Below are positions 26,207-34,290 of a stretch of DNA of 64,000 nt, piece after piece (position 1 is the stretch's first letter; each line of letters begins with the position of its first letter). The DNA comes from Candidatus Eisenbergiella merdigallinarum (GTDB lineage: Bacteria > Bacillota > Clostridia > Lachnospirales > Lachnospiraceae). The position numbers were made by a program, and so were the translations under genes. The notes under the pieces were generated by a model. The model was not told the origin of the DNA, searched no databases, and saw only the letters and a list, made by a program, of their open reading frames with translations. The stretch lies in the NCBI GenBank assembly GCA_019119355.1, contig DWXE01000006.1, positions 1 through 64,000 on the forward strand. The letters run 5' to 3'.

Positions 26207-27088
26207 ATGGCACATCTCATTCACATTACGGATTTGCAGGCCCCGGAACTGGCTCCTTTCGCCCGGCTTTCGGAAACGGAGCTTTTGCGGCTGCGGGAGC
26301 CGGAACGGGGCATTTTCATCGCCGAGAGCCCCAAAGTCATCGAACGGGCTCTGGATGCCGGGTGCAGGCCCCTTTCCTTTCTGTGCGAAGAGGCTCAGGC
26401 GGAGGGAGAAGGGCGGCGCCTTCTGGAACGCTGCGGCCGGATTCCCGCCTATCTGGCGACTTCGGAAGTTCTGTCCGCGCTCACGGGATTTTCCCTGACC
26501 CGGGGGATGCTCTGCGCCATGGACAGGCCAACGCCCCTTTCGGTGCAGGAAGCGCTGCGGGGAGCAAAGCGGGTGGCCGTGCTGGAACGGATCATGAATC
26601 CCACCAACGTGGGGGCGATTTTCCGTTCCGCGGCGGCGCTCTCCATGGACGCGGTGCTTCTCGCCGCGGGCTGCAGCGACCCCCTTTACCGCCGCGCCGT
26701 CCGGGTCAGCATGGGGACCGTTTTTCAGATCCCCTGGGCGGTTTTTCCTTCCAAAGGCCCGGATGCCTGGCCTGACGGAGGAATGGAGCTGCTGCACCGC
26801 CTGGGCTTTCACACCGTGGCCATGGCTCTGCGGGAGGATTCCGTTTCCATCGGGGATCCTGCCCTGAACGCGCGGGAAAAGCTCGCCGTGGTGCTGGGAT
26901 CCGAGGGGGACGGCCTGGCGTTCGATACCATCGCGGCCTGTGACGACACCGTCCGCATCCCAATGTCGCACGGCGTCGATTCCCTCAACGTGGCCGCCGC
27001 CAGCGCCGTGGCGTTCTGGGAGCTGGGGCGCCGGAGAGAAAAAGAACGGAAAGGCCCCGCGGCTTCGCGGGAAGGGGAAAGAAGATGA
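26207..27088 (+). CDS. SpoU/TrmH-family RNA 2'-O-methyltransferase
   Basis: 293 residues. N-terminal substrate-binding part with IFIAESPKVIERAL, then the SPOUT knot motifs: NPTNVGAIFRSAAAL (motif 1), VVLGSEGDGL (motif 2) and IPMSHGVDSLNVAAASAV (motif 3). These bind S-adenosylmethionine and transfer a methyl to a ribose 2'-OH in rRNA or tRNA. The target nucleotide cannot be read. The stop overlaps the start of the DUF4317 gene (ATGA). Confidence 0.92.
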   Translation: MAHLIHITDLQAPELAPFARLSETELLRLREPERGIFIAESPKVIERALDAGCRPLSFLCEEAQAEGEGRRLLERCGRIPAYLATSEVLSALTGFSLTRGMLCAMDRPTPLSVQEALRGAKRVAVLERIMNPTNVGAIFRSAAALSMDAVLLAAGCSDPLYRRAVRVSMGTVFQIPWAVFPSKGPDAWPDGGMELLHRLGFHTVAMALREDSVSIGDPALNAREKLAVVLGSEGDGLAFDTIAACDDTVRIPMSHGVDSLNVAAASAVAFWELGRRREKERKGPAASREGERR

Positions 27089-27708
27089 TTCGTCGGGAAG
27101 ACATGCTGGAACTGACCAGAAGAATGAATTTATCCCGGTCCAGCCTGGACCGGATCGCGGGGGCGTATCTGGATGAAGACGGATACGTGGACGGCACCTT
27201 TAACCGGAATATCCTGCGTCTGACCCCCTCAGAGCGCAAAAAGAATCTGGAACTGGCCAAGAGCGTGCTGTTTTCCGCCACGAACGAACAGCTGAAGGAT
27301 TATCCCATGGGCGGGAGTCCGGATGCGGCAGGGGAAATCCGGCAGCTTCTTTCAGGCCTCCTGGATTCCGGCATGAAAAACGATGCCCTGGCGGATATTT
27401 TTTACGAGCTGGCGGGAGAGCGCTTTCGCCCGGGACGTCCGTTCTTCTGCTTCCTGTTTCACGGCAGCTACGACGTCCCCGCAAAGGGGAAGGACGGCGA
27501 ATGGCTGGAAGGCTCGGAAGAAGTTTACGAATACCTGATCTGCGCCATGGGCCCCCTGGCGGGGGAATACGAGCCGGGCAGGGCGGAATACGGCTTTTTG
27601 TATCCCGCGTTCCGGGACAGAAGCGGGGACCCGGAATTCATCAACATCTTCGAGCAGGCGCCCGCAGCCCCTCACCGCCGTCTGACCGAATGGCTGACGG
27701 GAACATAA
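27085..27708 (+). CDS. DUF4317 family protein
   Basis: 207 residues, starting in an ATGA overlap with the methyltransferase. The sequence matches what I recall of DUF4317: an N-terminal helical part with SLDRIAGAYLDEDGY, then FFCFLFHGSYDVPAKGKDG, EVYEYLICAMGPL and YGFLYPAFRDRSGDPEFINIF. It is shorter than most members I recall, lacking part of the C-terminal region. A conserved Clostridia protein of unknown role. Ends 5 bp before the convergent hicB gene. Confidence 0.8.
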   Translation: MIRREDMLELTRRMNLSRSSLDRIAGAYLDEDGYVDGTFNRNILRLTPSERKKNLELAKSVLFSATNEQLKDYPMGGSPDAAGEIRQLLSGLLDSGMKNDALADIFYELAGERFRPGRPFFCFLFHGSYDVPAKGKDGEWLEGSEEVYEYLICAMGPLAGEYEPGRAEYGFLYPAFRDRSGDPEFINIFEQAPAAPHRRLTEWLTGT

Positions 27709-27713
27709 TTTTG

Positions 27714-27992
27714 TCAGTCGTTGTCCGGAAGCAGCTTGATCCGGACCATGATCATACGAACCATTTCTCCGTCCTTCAGCGGGATGTGCTCCGCCGCAGT
27801 CTGAGAGGGGAGGGAATAGTCTTCCTCCTCCAGCTCGGAGCAGATCCACTGATAGGCCGCCTCCGCCGCGTTGTCGATGGCGTCCTCCAGATCCGCCCCG
27901 AAAGCGGTACAGCATTCCAGATCCGGAAAATTCGCTTCATAACCGCTCCCGTCTTCTTTCGGGGTAAAAACCGCCGGATAAACAAAAGTCAT
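27714..27992 (-). CDS. HicB-family antitoxin-like protein without visible HicA
   Basis: 92 residues from ATG 27992, chosen for GGAGG just upstream; the frame runs on to 28040 through the hairpin element. The HicB fold core is clear: YPAVFTPKEDGSGYEANFPD, then CTAFGADLEDAIDNAAEAAY and a C-terminal strand MVRMIMVRIKLLPD. No recognisable DNA-binding domain follows, and no hicA toxin gene lies on either side, so it is an orphan. It has a perfect consensus promoter and a leader of about 175 nt with three strong hairpins. Whether it neutralises a distant toxin is unknown. Confidence 0.8.
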   Translation of the reverse strand: MTFVYPAVFTPKEDGSGYEANFPDLECCTAFGADLEDAIDNAAEAAYQWICSELEEEDYSLPSQTAAEHIPLKDGEMVRMIMVRIKLLPDND

Positions 27993-27997
27993 TTTTT

Positions 27998-28146
27998 TCC
28001 TCCATTCCGAAGCATTTTTATGCTGAGGAACGCGCGCCAAATTTCAAATTTGGCGCTGCGATCCAGGGATTTGTGACGCTTCGGCACAAATCCTGATTGA
28101 AAAATAAGCCATCAGGCTTATTTTTCAATTCTCCTCCATTCCGAAG
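27998..28146 (-). repeat. Hairpin-array insertion with 15-bp direct repeats in the hicB leader
   Basis: The 15-base sequence TCCTCCATTCCGAAG occurs at 27998-28012 and again at 28132-28146; on the minus strand it contains the ribosome binding site. Between the copies lie an 11-bp palindrome (28034-28056), a stem with one bulge (28064-28075/28085-28095), and a perfect 15-bp stem with a 4-nt loop (28096-28110/28115-28129). The arrangement looks like an insertion with a target duplication, or a tandem duplication with later insertion. Confidence 0.75.
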
Positions 28147-28173
28147 TACTGTTTGCGTTTCCTTTCCTGCACC

Positions 28174-28202
28174 ATTATAAAGACGAAGCCGGGGCCTGTC
28201 AA
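28174..28202 (-). promoter_or_regulatory. Consensus promoter of hicB
   Basis: On the minus strand TTGACA (complement of 28197-28202), 17-bp spacer, TATAAT (complement of 28174-28179): a perfect sigma-A promoter, divergent from that of the sigma-Ig gene. Confidence 0.85.
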
Positions 28203-28227
28203 TCCGCACATACTTATCCGTTACGGC

Positions 28228-28256
28228 TTGTCCGGTACGGGCGGATATTGTATAAT
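28228..28256 (+). promoter_or_regulatory. Promoter of the sigma-Ig fusion gene
   Basis: TTGTCC (28228-28233), 17-bp spacer, TATAAT (28251-28256), about 39 bp before the ATG. Confidence 0.6.
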
Positions 28257-28294
28257 AATGTCAGAAAATTCCTGAAAGGCAGGGGGGAAATGTT

Positions 28295-31200
28295 ATGGGG
28301 GAGGAGCGGCCTACTTACGGAAGTTATGAAGAAATGTACCGGAAAGAATACCCTACCGTATACTCCTATATCCGAAGAGTGATCCGGGGCAACGATGCGG
28401 CGGTGGAAGACCTGACGCAGGAGGTATTCTTCGTCGCCTATCAGAAATGGGACAGGATCCTGGTACATCCCAATCCCCCGGGTTTTTTGATCGTGGTCGC
28501 GCAGAACAAGATCAAGAAGTGGTTCCGCGAGAAGAAGCCGGTGTATGTGGACGATGCGCAGCTTCTGGAGCTGATGTCCGAAAACGGCAAAGAGCGCGGG
28601 GAAAAGGACGACTTTTTCATGGTGGATCTGTATTCCACGGTGGAGAAGGCGCTCTCCAACGCGGAACTGGACATTCTCCGCTATTATTACGAATACGGTT
28701 ACAGCTCGGCCGAGATGGCGGGGCGGCTTGGAATCACGGAAAACTGCTTTAAGGTGAGGGTTTCGAGGATGAAGGCGAAGCTGAAGAAAAACGTGGGATT
28801 TCTGTTCGGTCTGCTGGCGGCGCTCTGCGTGCTGCTGGGCCCTTCCATGCCGGACAGCCGGGCCGCACAGCCTCAGGATGGGCTTGTGATCGCCGCGAAT
28901 GCTTCGGAGATCCGGTACGGCCAGAAGCTGGGCGATTCCGTTTTGACCGGAACGGCCACGGATTCCATGGGAAATCCCGTGGAGGGCGATTTCGCATGGT
29001 TGAACGGGGAAAAGCGGATGAACCAGGTAGGCACCGTGCTGGAAACCGCGGTTTTTTTGCCCGAAGAACCGGAAGGCGGAAAGCGGGGGACTTCCGGCGA
29101 TCCGCAGGAGCCCCAGTATCAGGTGACGGTGACCGTGGAGGTGCAGAAAGCCCTTCCCCGGGTGGTTCCTCCTTCCATAATCCTGACAGGGGAGAAGATT
29201 TATGACGGAGACCGCCTGGAGGACGCGGTGAGGCTGGAGGGCGGCAGCGCATCCTGGTCGCCGTCCTCCGGAGCCGAATCCCTTTCCAGCGCCGAAACCG
29301 CTTCCGGGGCCGAAGCGACAGGAGAAACGACAGGAGAAACGGAGGGGGGAGCGGATCCGGAGGACTCCCGGCCGGTCTCGGGCCGTTTCGTTCTGGAGGG
29401 CCCTCCGGGACCTCTGGAAGCGGGACGTTGCGAAATTTCCATCCTGTTCCTCCCGGCCCAGGAAAGCCTTTTTGAGCAGGTAAGGCTGACGTGCGGCGAG
29501 CTGGAGGTGCTGCCCAGGCCCGTGCGGCTGGAAGTCAGATGCGAAAAAACCACGCTGGCTGAGGGGCAGGAAACCGCCGCCGTCATCCGGGTCAAAAAGG
29601 AAGAGGGGCTCACCTCTCTGAACGGAACCTTTTCCCTGTTCGCCGGGGAGGAGGCGGTGGGGGAGAACATCCGTCCGGAGGAAAAGGAGGACTGCTGGGA
29701 GGCCAGGGTTCCCTTTTCGGTGCAGGATGCGGGAAAGGTCGCCGTCCGCGCGGTCTACTCCCCGGAGGATTCCCACACGGCTTCTGCCGAAGCCGGCACG
29801 ACGATCCGGGTGGAGCCCCCGCTGTCTCAGATCGTGACGGATCGCCTTTCCGGCGGACAGGAAGGCCGGCCCTATGAGGAGACGATCCGCACGGATGCCT
29901 CCGGGCGGTTCGGCCTGGAGTTTCTGGTGACAGAAGGGGAGCTGCCCGAAGGCCTTGCGCTGGATGAAAAGAAGGGAGTCCTGAAGGGAACTCCCGAAGA
30001 TTCCGGGACGTTTTCCTTCACGGTTTCCGTGTCGGAAGCGGAAAGCCGGAAGACAGTGGAGCGATCCTTTTCGCTGGAGATCGCGCAGCGCCCCCGGCTG
30101 GAATTCTCCGTCAGCTGCCCGGATATCGTTTACGGAGAAACGCTCCGCCCCCAGGCCGCATCCGAAGGGGAGGGAGCCTCGTTTCGCCTGACCTATGAGG
30201 GGATCGGCGAAACGGACTACGCCCCGTCGGAAACGCCGCCCGCTTTGCCCGGCCGGTACCGGATTGTGGCGGAAGTGACGTCCCCCGAAGCGTATGCGGG
30301 CCAGACCAGGGAAGCGGAGTTCGAAATCCGGAAGGCGGAGTTGAAACTGACGGCGACGCTGGATCCGCCGGATCCTGCGGGCGGATCCGGTGCAACGCTG
30401 ACCGTCCGGATGAGCGATCCTTCGGATCCCGGCCAAACGGAGGGGCTGCCGGACAGCCTGTCTTTAGACCTTTCCGGGAACGTGGAGAAGATATCGGGCC
30501 CGGAGGGCGAAAACGGCGAATACCGCTATAATATCCGGTTTCCGGACCGGTCTCAGAAAATCCGCTGCACGATTGCCACAGAGGAAAACGAATGTTATCT
30601 CGCCGCTTCCGTTTCCCTTTCCATCGAGGTGAAGAAAAAAGAGGCCCCTTCATCGGCGCAGGAGAGCAAACCGTCCCGGAAACCGGAACCGAAGGAGGAA
30701 AAGGATGAGGAGGAAGAGATCGTTCCCAAAACGCCGGAAGAAGTGGAGGCCGAATTCTGGCAGGACGTCATCTTCCGGATCTACCGCCAGCAGGAGCAGG
30801 GCGGGGGCACGGTGACCATCAATGCGAAGGGGCACGGATCCATGCCGGATTCCGTCATGGAAGCGCTGCGCGGCCACGCGGAGGTAGCGCTTGCGCTGGT
30901 GTGGGAGGGGGATCTGATCCTCATCCCCGCGGGAAAGGCCCCGGCGTCGTCGGACGCGTTTCCTTCCTGGACGCTGGGAGAGCTTTCCACCCGGTATCCC
31001 GCCGCGGGCGGGCAGGGATCTTCCGCGACGCCCTCCGCAGCTCCTGCCCCCGTCTCCCCGGCAAAACAGCCATCCGCTCCCGCTTCATCCGTTCCCGCCT
31101 CCTCAGCGGCCGCGCAGAAGCCGCCGGCACGAGAGCCGGAGAGCGGGGAGCCGAAAGGAGAAGGACAAAAGGCGGATGAAAGCGGCGCGGCGGAAACGGT

Positions 31201-31408
31201 CCCGGAGACGGAGCGGGAAACCGGAACGGAACCTGCGGAACCGGAAACCGGAGATCCGGAGAGCGCGGCGGTTCTGGCCGAACCGCAGTCCGGCCAGCCG
31301 CCGGAGACGGAAGTGGACTGGTTCGCGGCGGCGGCATTCCTGTGCGCCGCTGCCGGTGGGATGGCCGTCCTCATCTCGGCCATCGCCATGAAAAGGAGGA
31401 AATCCTGA
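28295..31408 (+). CDS. Membrane-tethered ECF sigma factor fused to Ig-like ectodomain
   Basis: 1037 residues in one uninterrupted frame; ATG preceded by GCAGGGGGG. Residues about 12-80 form sigma region 2 (VEDLTQEVFFVAYQKWDRI, then NKIKKWFRE) and 112-163 form region 4 with the helix-turn-helix YSSAEMAGRLGITENCFKVR. A membrane helix follows at once (VGFLFGLLAALCVLLG, 167-182). The outer part holds MBG/YDG-like modules (ILTGEKIYDGDRL, CPDIVYGETLRPQA), a putative-Ig module (GELPEGLALDEKKGVLKGTP), a segment FWQDVIFRIYRQQEQGGGTV typical of clostridial surface proteins, and a Pro/Ala/Glu-rich stalk. A second helix (about 1010-1031) ends in KRRKS. How the sigma part reaches promoters (proteolytic release or in situ) is unknown. 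Confidence 0.88.
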   Translation: MGEERPTYGSYEEMYRKEYPTVYSYIRRVIRGNDAAVEDLTQEVFFVAYQKWDRILVHPNPPGFLIVVAQNKIKKWFREKKPVYVDDAQLLELMSENGKERGEKDDFFMVDLYSTVEKALSNAELDILRYYYEYGYSSAEMAGRLGITENCFKVRVSRMKAKLKKNVGFLFGLLAALCVLLGPSMPDSRAAQPQDGLVIAANASEIRYGQKLGDSVLTGTATDSMGNPVEGDFAWLNGEKRMNQVGTVLETAVFLPEEPEGGKRGTSGDPQEPQYQVTVTVEVQKALPRVVPPSIILTGEKIYDGDRLEDAVRLEGGSASWSPSSGAESLSSAETASGAEATGETTGETEGGADPEDSRPVSGRFVLEGPPGPLEAGRCEISILFLPAQESLFEQVRLTCGELEVLPRPVRLEVRCEKTTLAEGQETAAVIRVKKEEGLTSLNGTFSLFAGEEAVGENIRPEEKEDCWEARVPFSVQDAGKVAVRAVYSPEDSHTASAEAGTTIRVEPPLSQIVTDRLSGGQEGRPYEETIRTDASGRFGLEFLVTEGELPEGLALDEKKGVLKGTPEDSGTFSFTVSVSEAESRKTVERSFSLEIAQRPRLEFSVSCPDIVYGETLRPQAASEGEGASFRLTYEGIGETDYAPSETPPALPGRYRIVAEVTSPEAYAGQTREAEFEIRKAELKLTATLDPPDPAGGSGATLTVRMSDPSDPGQTEGLPDSLSLDLSGNVEKISGPEGENGEYRYNIRFPDRSQKIRCTIATEENECYLAASVSLSIEVKKKEAPSSAQESKPSRKPEPKEEKDEEEEIVPKTPEEVEAEFWQDVIFRIYRQQEQGGGTVTINAKGHGSMPDSVMEALRGHAEVALALVWEGDLILIPAGKAPASSDAFPSWTLGELSTRYPAAGGQGSSATPSAAPAPVSPAKQPSAPASSVPASSAAAQKPPAREPESGEPKGEGQKADESGAAETVPETERETGTEPAEPETGDPESAAVLAEPQSGQPPETEVDWFAAAAFLCAAAGGMAVLISAIAMKRRKS

Positions 31409-31413
31409 AACGG

Positions 31414-33345
31414 TCAGACCGTTCCTTCCTCGCTGAGCCGCTCCCATTCCTCCATCAGGGCAAGGAGCCGTTCGGCGATTTCCTCCTTTTCGGCGGAAAG
31501 GGACTGGAGGGCGGCCACGTCCGTGGCCACGGAGGGATCCCCCATGGCGTCGTCGATTTCCCTGTCCCGGGCTTCCAGGGAGGCGATTTCATCCTCGCAT
31601 TTTTTCAGCGCGTTTTGCACCTTGCGGCGCGCTGCTTCTTTTTCCTTCTGTTCCTGCCAGGAGAGGCGGGAAGCGGACGGCGCCCCGGCTGACTGCGCCT
31701 TCCCGGGATCGGCCGCGCTTCCTTCGGCGCAGGCGGATAGCTCCGCCTTTTTCTGCAGGTAATAGTCGTAATTGCCCAGATATTCCACCAGGGTCTGCCC
31801 GGTCAGTTCCAGGATCCGGTGAGCCGTCCGGTTGATGAAATAACGGTCGTGGGACACGTAGAGCACCGTGCCGGTATAGCTGTTGAGCGCGTCCTCCAGA
31901 ATCTCCTTCGACGCGATATCCAGATGGTTGGTGGGTTCGTCCAGGATGAGAAAGTTGGATTCCGAAAGCATCAGCTTTGCCAGGGAAAGCCTTCCCCGTT
32001 CCCCGCCGGACAGATCTCCCACCCGTTTGAACACGTCTTCTCCCGTGAAGAGGAAGGCGGCCAGCGTATTCCGGATCTCCGTGTTGTTCAGGGATGGATA
32101 AGCGTCCGAGAGCTCCTGAAACAGCGTTTTTTCCGGGTGGAGCACATGGTGCTCCTGATCGTAGTAACCTTCCTGGACCCGGCTGCCCGGGCGCACGGAA
32201 CCGGAGTCGGCGGGCAAAAGGCCGTTGATGATTTTGAGCAGGGTGGTCTTTCCGGTGCCGTTGTCCCCGATGATGGCCACGTGCTCCCCCCGTTTGATGG
32301 CGAAGGACAGGTCCTCAAAAAGAGGCTCCCTGCCGAAAGATTTCGCCAGGTGCTCCACGGTCAGCACGTCGTTCCCGCTCAAAATCCTCGGGTGCAGTTC
32401 CATCTTCATTTCGGAGCGGACCTCTTCGGGGCGCTCCAGCACTTCGATTTTGGAGAGCATTTTTTCCCGGCTCTCGGCCCGGCGGATGGATTTTTCCCGG
32501 TTGAAGGACTTCAGCTTCGCGATCACTTCCTGCTGATGCCGGATCTCCTCCTGCTGATTGGCGTAGGCCTTCCATTCCGCCTGCCGCAGAAGCTCCTTTT
32601 TGGACGCATAGGCGGTGTAGTTGCCGGAAAAGACGGAGACCTTCGTGTGGTCGATTTCGATGATCCGGGAAGCGATTTTGTCCAGAAAATAGCGGTCGTG
32701 GGAAACGATCAGCACCGCGCCCCTGTAGTTGAGCAGATAGGTTTCCAGCCAGGCGATGGAGGACATGTCCAGATGGTTGGTGGGCTCGTCCAGGATGATC
32801 AGATCCGGGCCCTGCAAAAGCAGGCGGCCCAGCGCCACCCGGGTTTTCTGCCCTCCGGAAAGGGTGTCCACGGGCCGGTGGAAGTCTTCCGGAAGAAAGC
32901 CCAGTCCCTTGAGCACCCCGGTGAGTTCGCTTTTGTAGGCGTAGCCGTTTTCCGATTCGAAGGCGTGGGTGAGGTCCGCATATTTTTCCATCAGCGCCTC
33001 CAGTTCGGCCCCCTGCGCCCGGTCCATCTGCCGTTCCACGGCGCGCATCTGCTCCTCCAGCTCCAGAAGATGCTTTTTGACGGAAAGGAGCTCCTCATAA
33101 ATCGTATGTCCGCTGTTGACCGCGGCGTTCTGGGAAAGATAGCCGAAGGTGATATCTTTGGCGAAGGTGACGCTTCCGGCGTCCGCCTCCAGCTCCCCCA
33201 CGATGATTCGGAGGAGCGTGGTCTTGCCCGCCCCGTTGATGCCCACGATGGCGGCTTTTTCGTGTTCTTCTATATGAAAGGAACAGTTTTTGAGCACCTG
33301 CTTTTCCAGAAATGCCTTTTCGATGTTCTGACAGGAAAGTATCAT
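31414..33345 (-). CDS. ABC-F family ATPase (ribosome-associated)
   Basis: 643 residues, two ABC domains without membrane segments. Walker A GINGAGKTT and GDNGTGKTT, signatures TLSGGQKTR and DLSGGERGR, and Walker B ILDEPTNHLD in both halves. The linker between them is the basic helical P-site tRNA-interaction motif (ESREKMLSKIEVLERPEEV). The C-terminal region (about 555-640) is a coiled coil, as in YdiF/Uup-type members. Such proteins act in the ribosomal E site on stalled translation; a few give antibiotic resistance, and nothing here shows which. The stop lies 5 bp from the convergent stop of the sigma-Ig gene. Confidence 0.93.
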   Translation of the reverse strand: MILSCQNIEKAFLEKQVLKNCSFHIEEHEKAAIVGINGAGKTTLLRIIVGELEADAGSVTFAKDITFGYLSQNAAVNSGHTIYEELLSVKKHLLELEEQMRAVERQMDRAQGAELEALMEKYADLTHAFESENGYAYKSELTGVLKGLGFLPEDFHRPVDTLSGGQKTRVALGRLLLQGPDLIILDEPTNHLDMSSIAWLETYLLNYRGAVLIVSHDRYFLDKIASRIIEIDHTKVSVFSGNYTAYASKKELLRQAEWKAYANQQEEIRHQQEVIAKLKSFNREKSIRRAESREKMLSKIEVLERPEEVRSEMKMELHPRILSGNDVLTVEHLAKSFGREPLFEDLSFAIKRGEHVAIIGDNGTGKTTLLKIINGLLPADSGSVRPGSRVQEGYYDQEHHVLHPEKTLFQELSDAYPSLNNTEIRNTLAAFLFTGEDVFKRVGDLSGGERGRLSLAKLMLSESNFLILDEPTNHLDIASKEILEDALNSYTGTVLYVSHDRYFINRTAHRILELTGQTLVEYLGNYDYYLQKKAELSACAEGSAADPGKAQSAGAPSASRLSWQEQKEKEAARRKVQNALKKCEDEIASLEARDREIDDAMGDPSVATDVAALQSLSAEKEEIAERLLALMEEWERLSEEGTV

Positions 33346-33391
33346 GTCCGTTTTCTCCCTTTTTCCGTATTTCCGTCATATCAACGCCTAT

Positions 33392-33420
33392 AGTTTACCC
33401 GCCGTCCCGGACGGTGTCAA
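33392..33420 (-). promoter_or_regulatory. Promoter of the ABC-F gene
   Basis: On the minus strand TTGACA (complement of 33415-33420), 17-bp spacer, TAAACT (complement of 33392-33397). Confidence 0.6.
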
Positions 33421-33434
33421 TCGGATGTTGCGGA

Positions 33435-33463
33435 TTGACATGTTTTTAACAGGGAATTATAAT
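33435..33463 (+). promoter_or_regulatory. Consensus promoter of rex
   Basis: TTGACA (33435-33440), 17-bp spacer, TATAAT (33458-33463): perfect match to the sigma-A consensus. Confidence 0.88.
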
Positions 33464-33491
33464 AGGGCAAAGGAAAAGGAGGCAGGCGAAC

Positions 33492-34154
33492 GTGGCAGAC
33501 AAGGAGATTTCTCAGGCAGTAATCGCGAGGCTTCCCAGGTATTTCCGGTATCTGGGCGAACTGAAGGACGACGGGGTGGAGCGGATTTCCTCCCGGGAAC
33601 TGTCCAGGCTCATGAACATCACCGCGTCCCAGATCCGGCAGGATTTCAACAACTTCGGCGGGTTCGGGCAGCAGGGTTACGGTTATAATGTGGAATATCT
33701 GTATACGGAAATCGCGAAGATTCTGGGGCTGGACAGAACCCACCATCTGATCATCATCGGCGCGGGCAATCTGGGTCAGGCGCTGGCGAATTACGTGGAT
33801 TTCGGGAGGAAGGGCTTTCTGGTCACCGGGATTTTCGACGTCAATCCCGCCCTCTACGGCAGGCGGATCCGGGGCGTCGAGGTGCGCCCCATGGAGGAAA
33901 TGGCCCGGTTCGTGCGCGAGCACAACGTGGATATCGCGGTACTCACCGTTCCGAAGGCGGCGGCTGTGGGCGTGGCCGGACAGCTGGTGAAGGTGGGCAT
34001 CTCGGCCATCTGGAACTTCGCCCATGTGGATCTGGACGTTCCCGGAGAGGTCCAGGTGGAAAACGTGCATCTTTCCGACAGCCTGATCCGGCTTTCCTAC
34101 CTGCTCAACAGCAGGGGGACGGAGAGCGGAGGCGAAAAAGGAGGGATCGTGTGA
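33492..34154 (+). CDS. rex: Redox-sensing transcriptional repressor Rex
   Basis: 220 residues; GTG start 9 nt after AAGGAGG. N-terminal winged helix (ARLPRYFRYLGELKDDGVER, ITASQIRQDFNNFGGFGQQG) and a Rossmann domain with the NAD(H)-binding GAGNLGQAL motif and FDVNP. The C-terminal helix LSDSLIRLSYLLNS swaps between subunits. Rex represses fermentation and electron-transport genes until NADH rises. No obvious Rex palindrome was found next to the other genes here by eye. Followed by a hairpin array and the nnr gene. Confidence 0.96.
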   Translation: MADKEISQAVIARLPRYFRYLGELKDDGVERISSRELSRLMNITASQIRQDFNNFGGFGQQGYGYNVEYLYTEIAKILGLDRTHHLIIIGAGNLGQALANYVDFGRKGFLVTGIFDVNPALYGRRIRGVEVRPMEEMARFVREHNVDIAVLTVPKAAAVGVAGQLVKVGISAIWNFAHVDLDVPGEVQVENVHLSDSLIRLSYLLNSRGTESGGEKGGIV

Positions 34155-34275
34155 AAAATCCGCTCGATAACGGATTTTTCACACAGGCAATTTGCGCCGG
34201 AGCGCCACAAATTGCTTTGATGGCAGACGAAAAATCGCCTTCGCGAATTTCCCGTCGCCACGTCGCCTGCGCTCC
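34151..34275. repeat. Intergenic hairpin array 2
   Basis: A perfect 12-bp stem (34151-34162/34171-34182) that includes the rex stop, an 8-bp stem GCAATTTG/CAAATTGC (34187-34194/34208-34215) enclosing GCGC-CGGA-GCGC, and an imperfect stem around AAATCGC-CTTC-GCGAATTT (about 34231-34250). No T-tract follows the first stem, so it is not a simple terminator. It ends just before the nnr ribosome binding site. Confidence 0.65.
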
Positions 34276-34290
34276 GGAACGGAGGATTTG

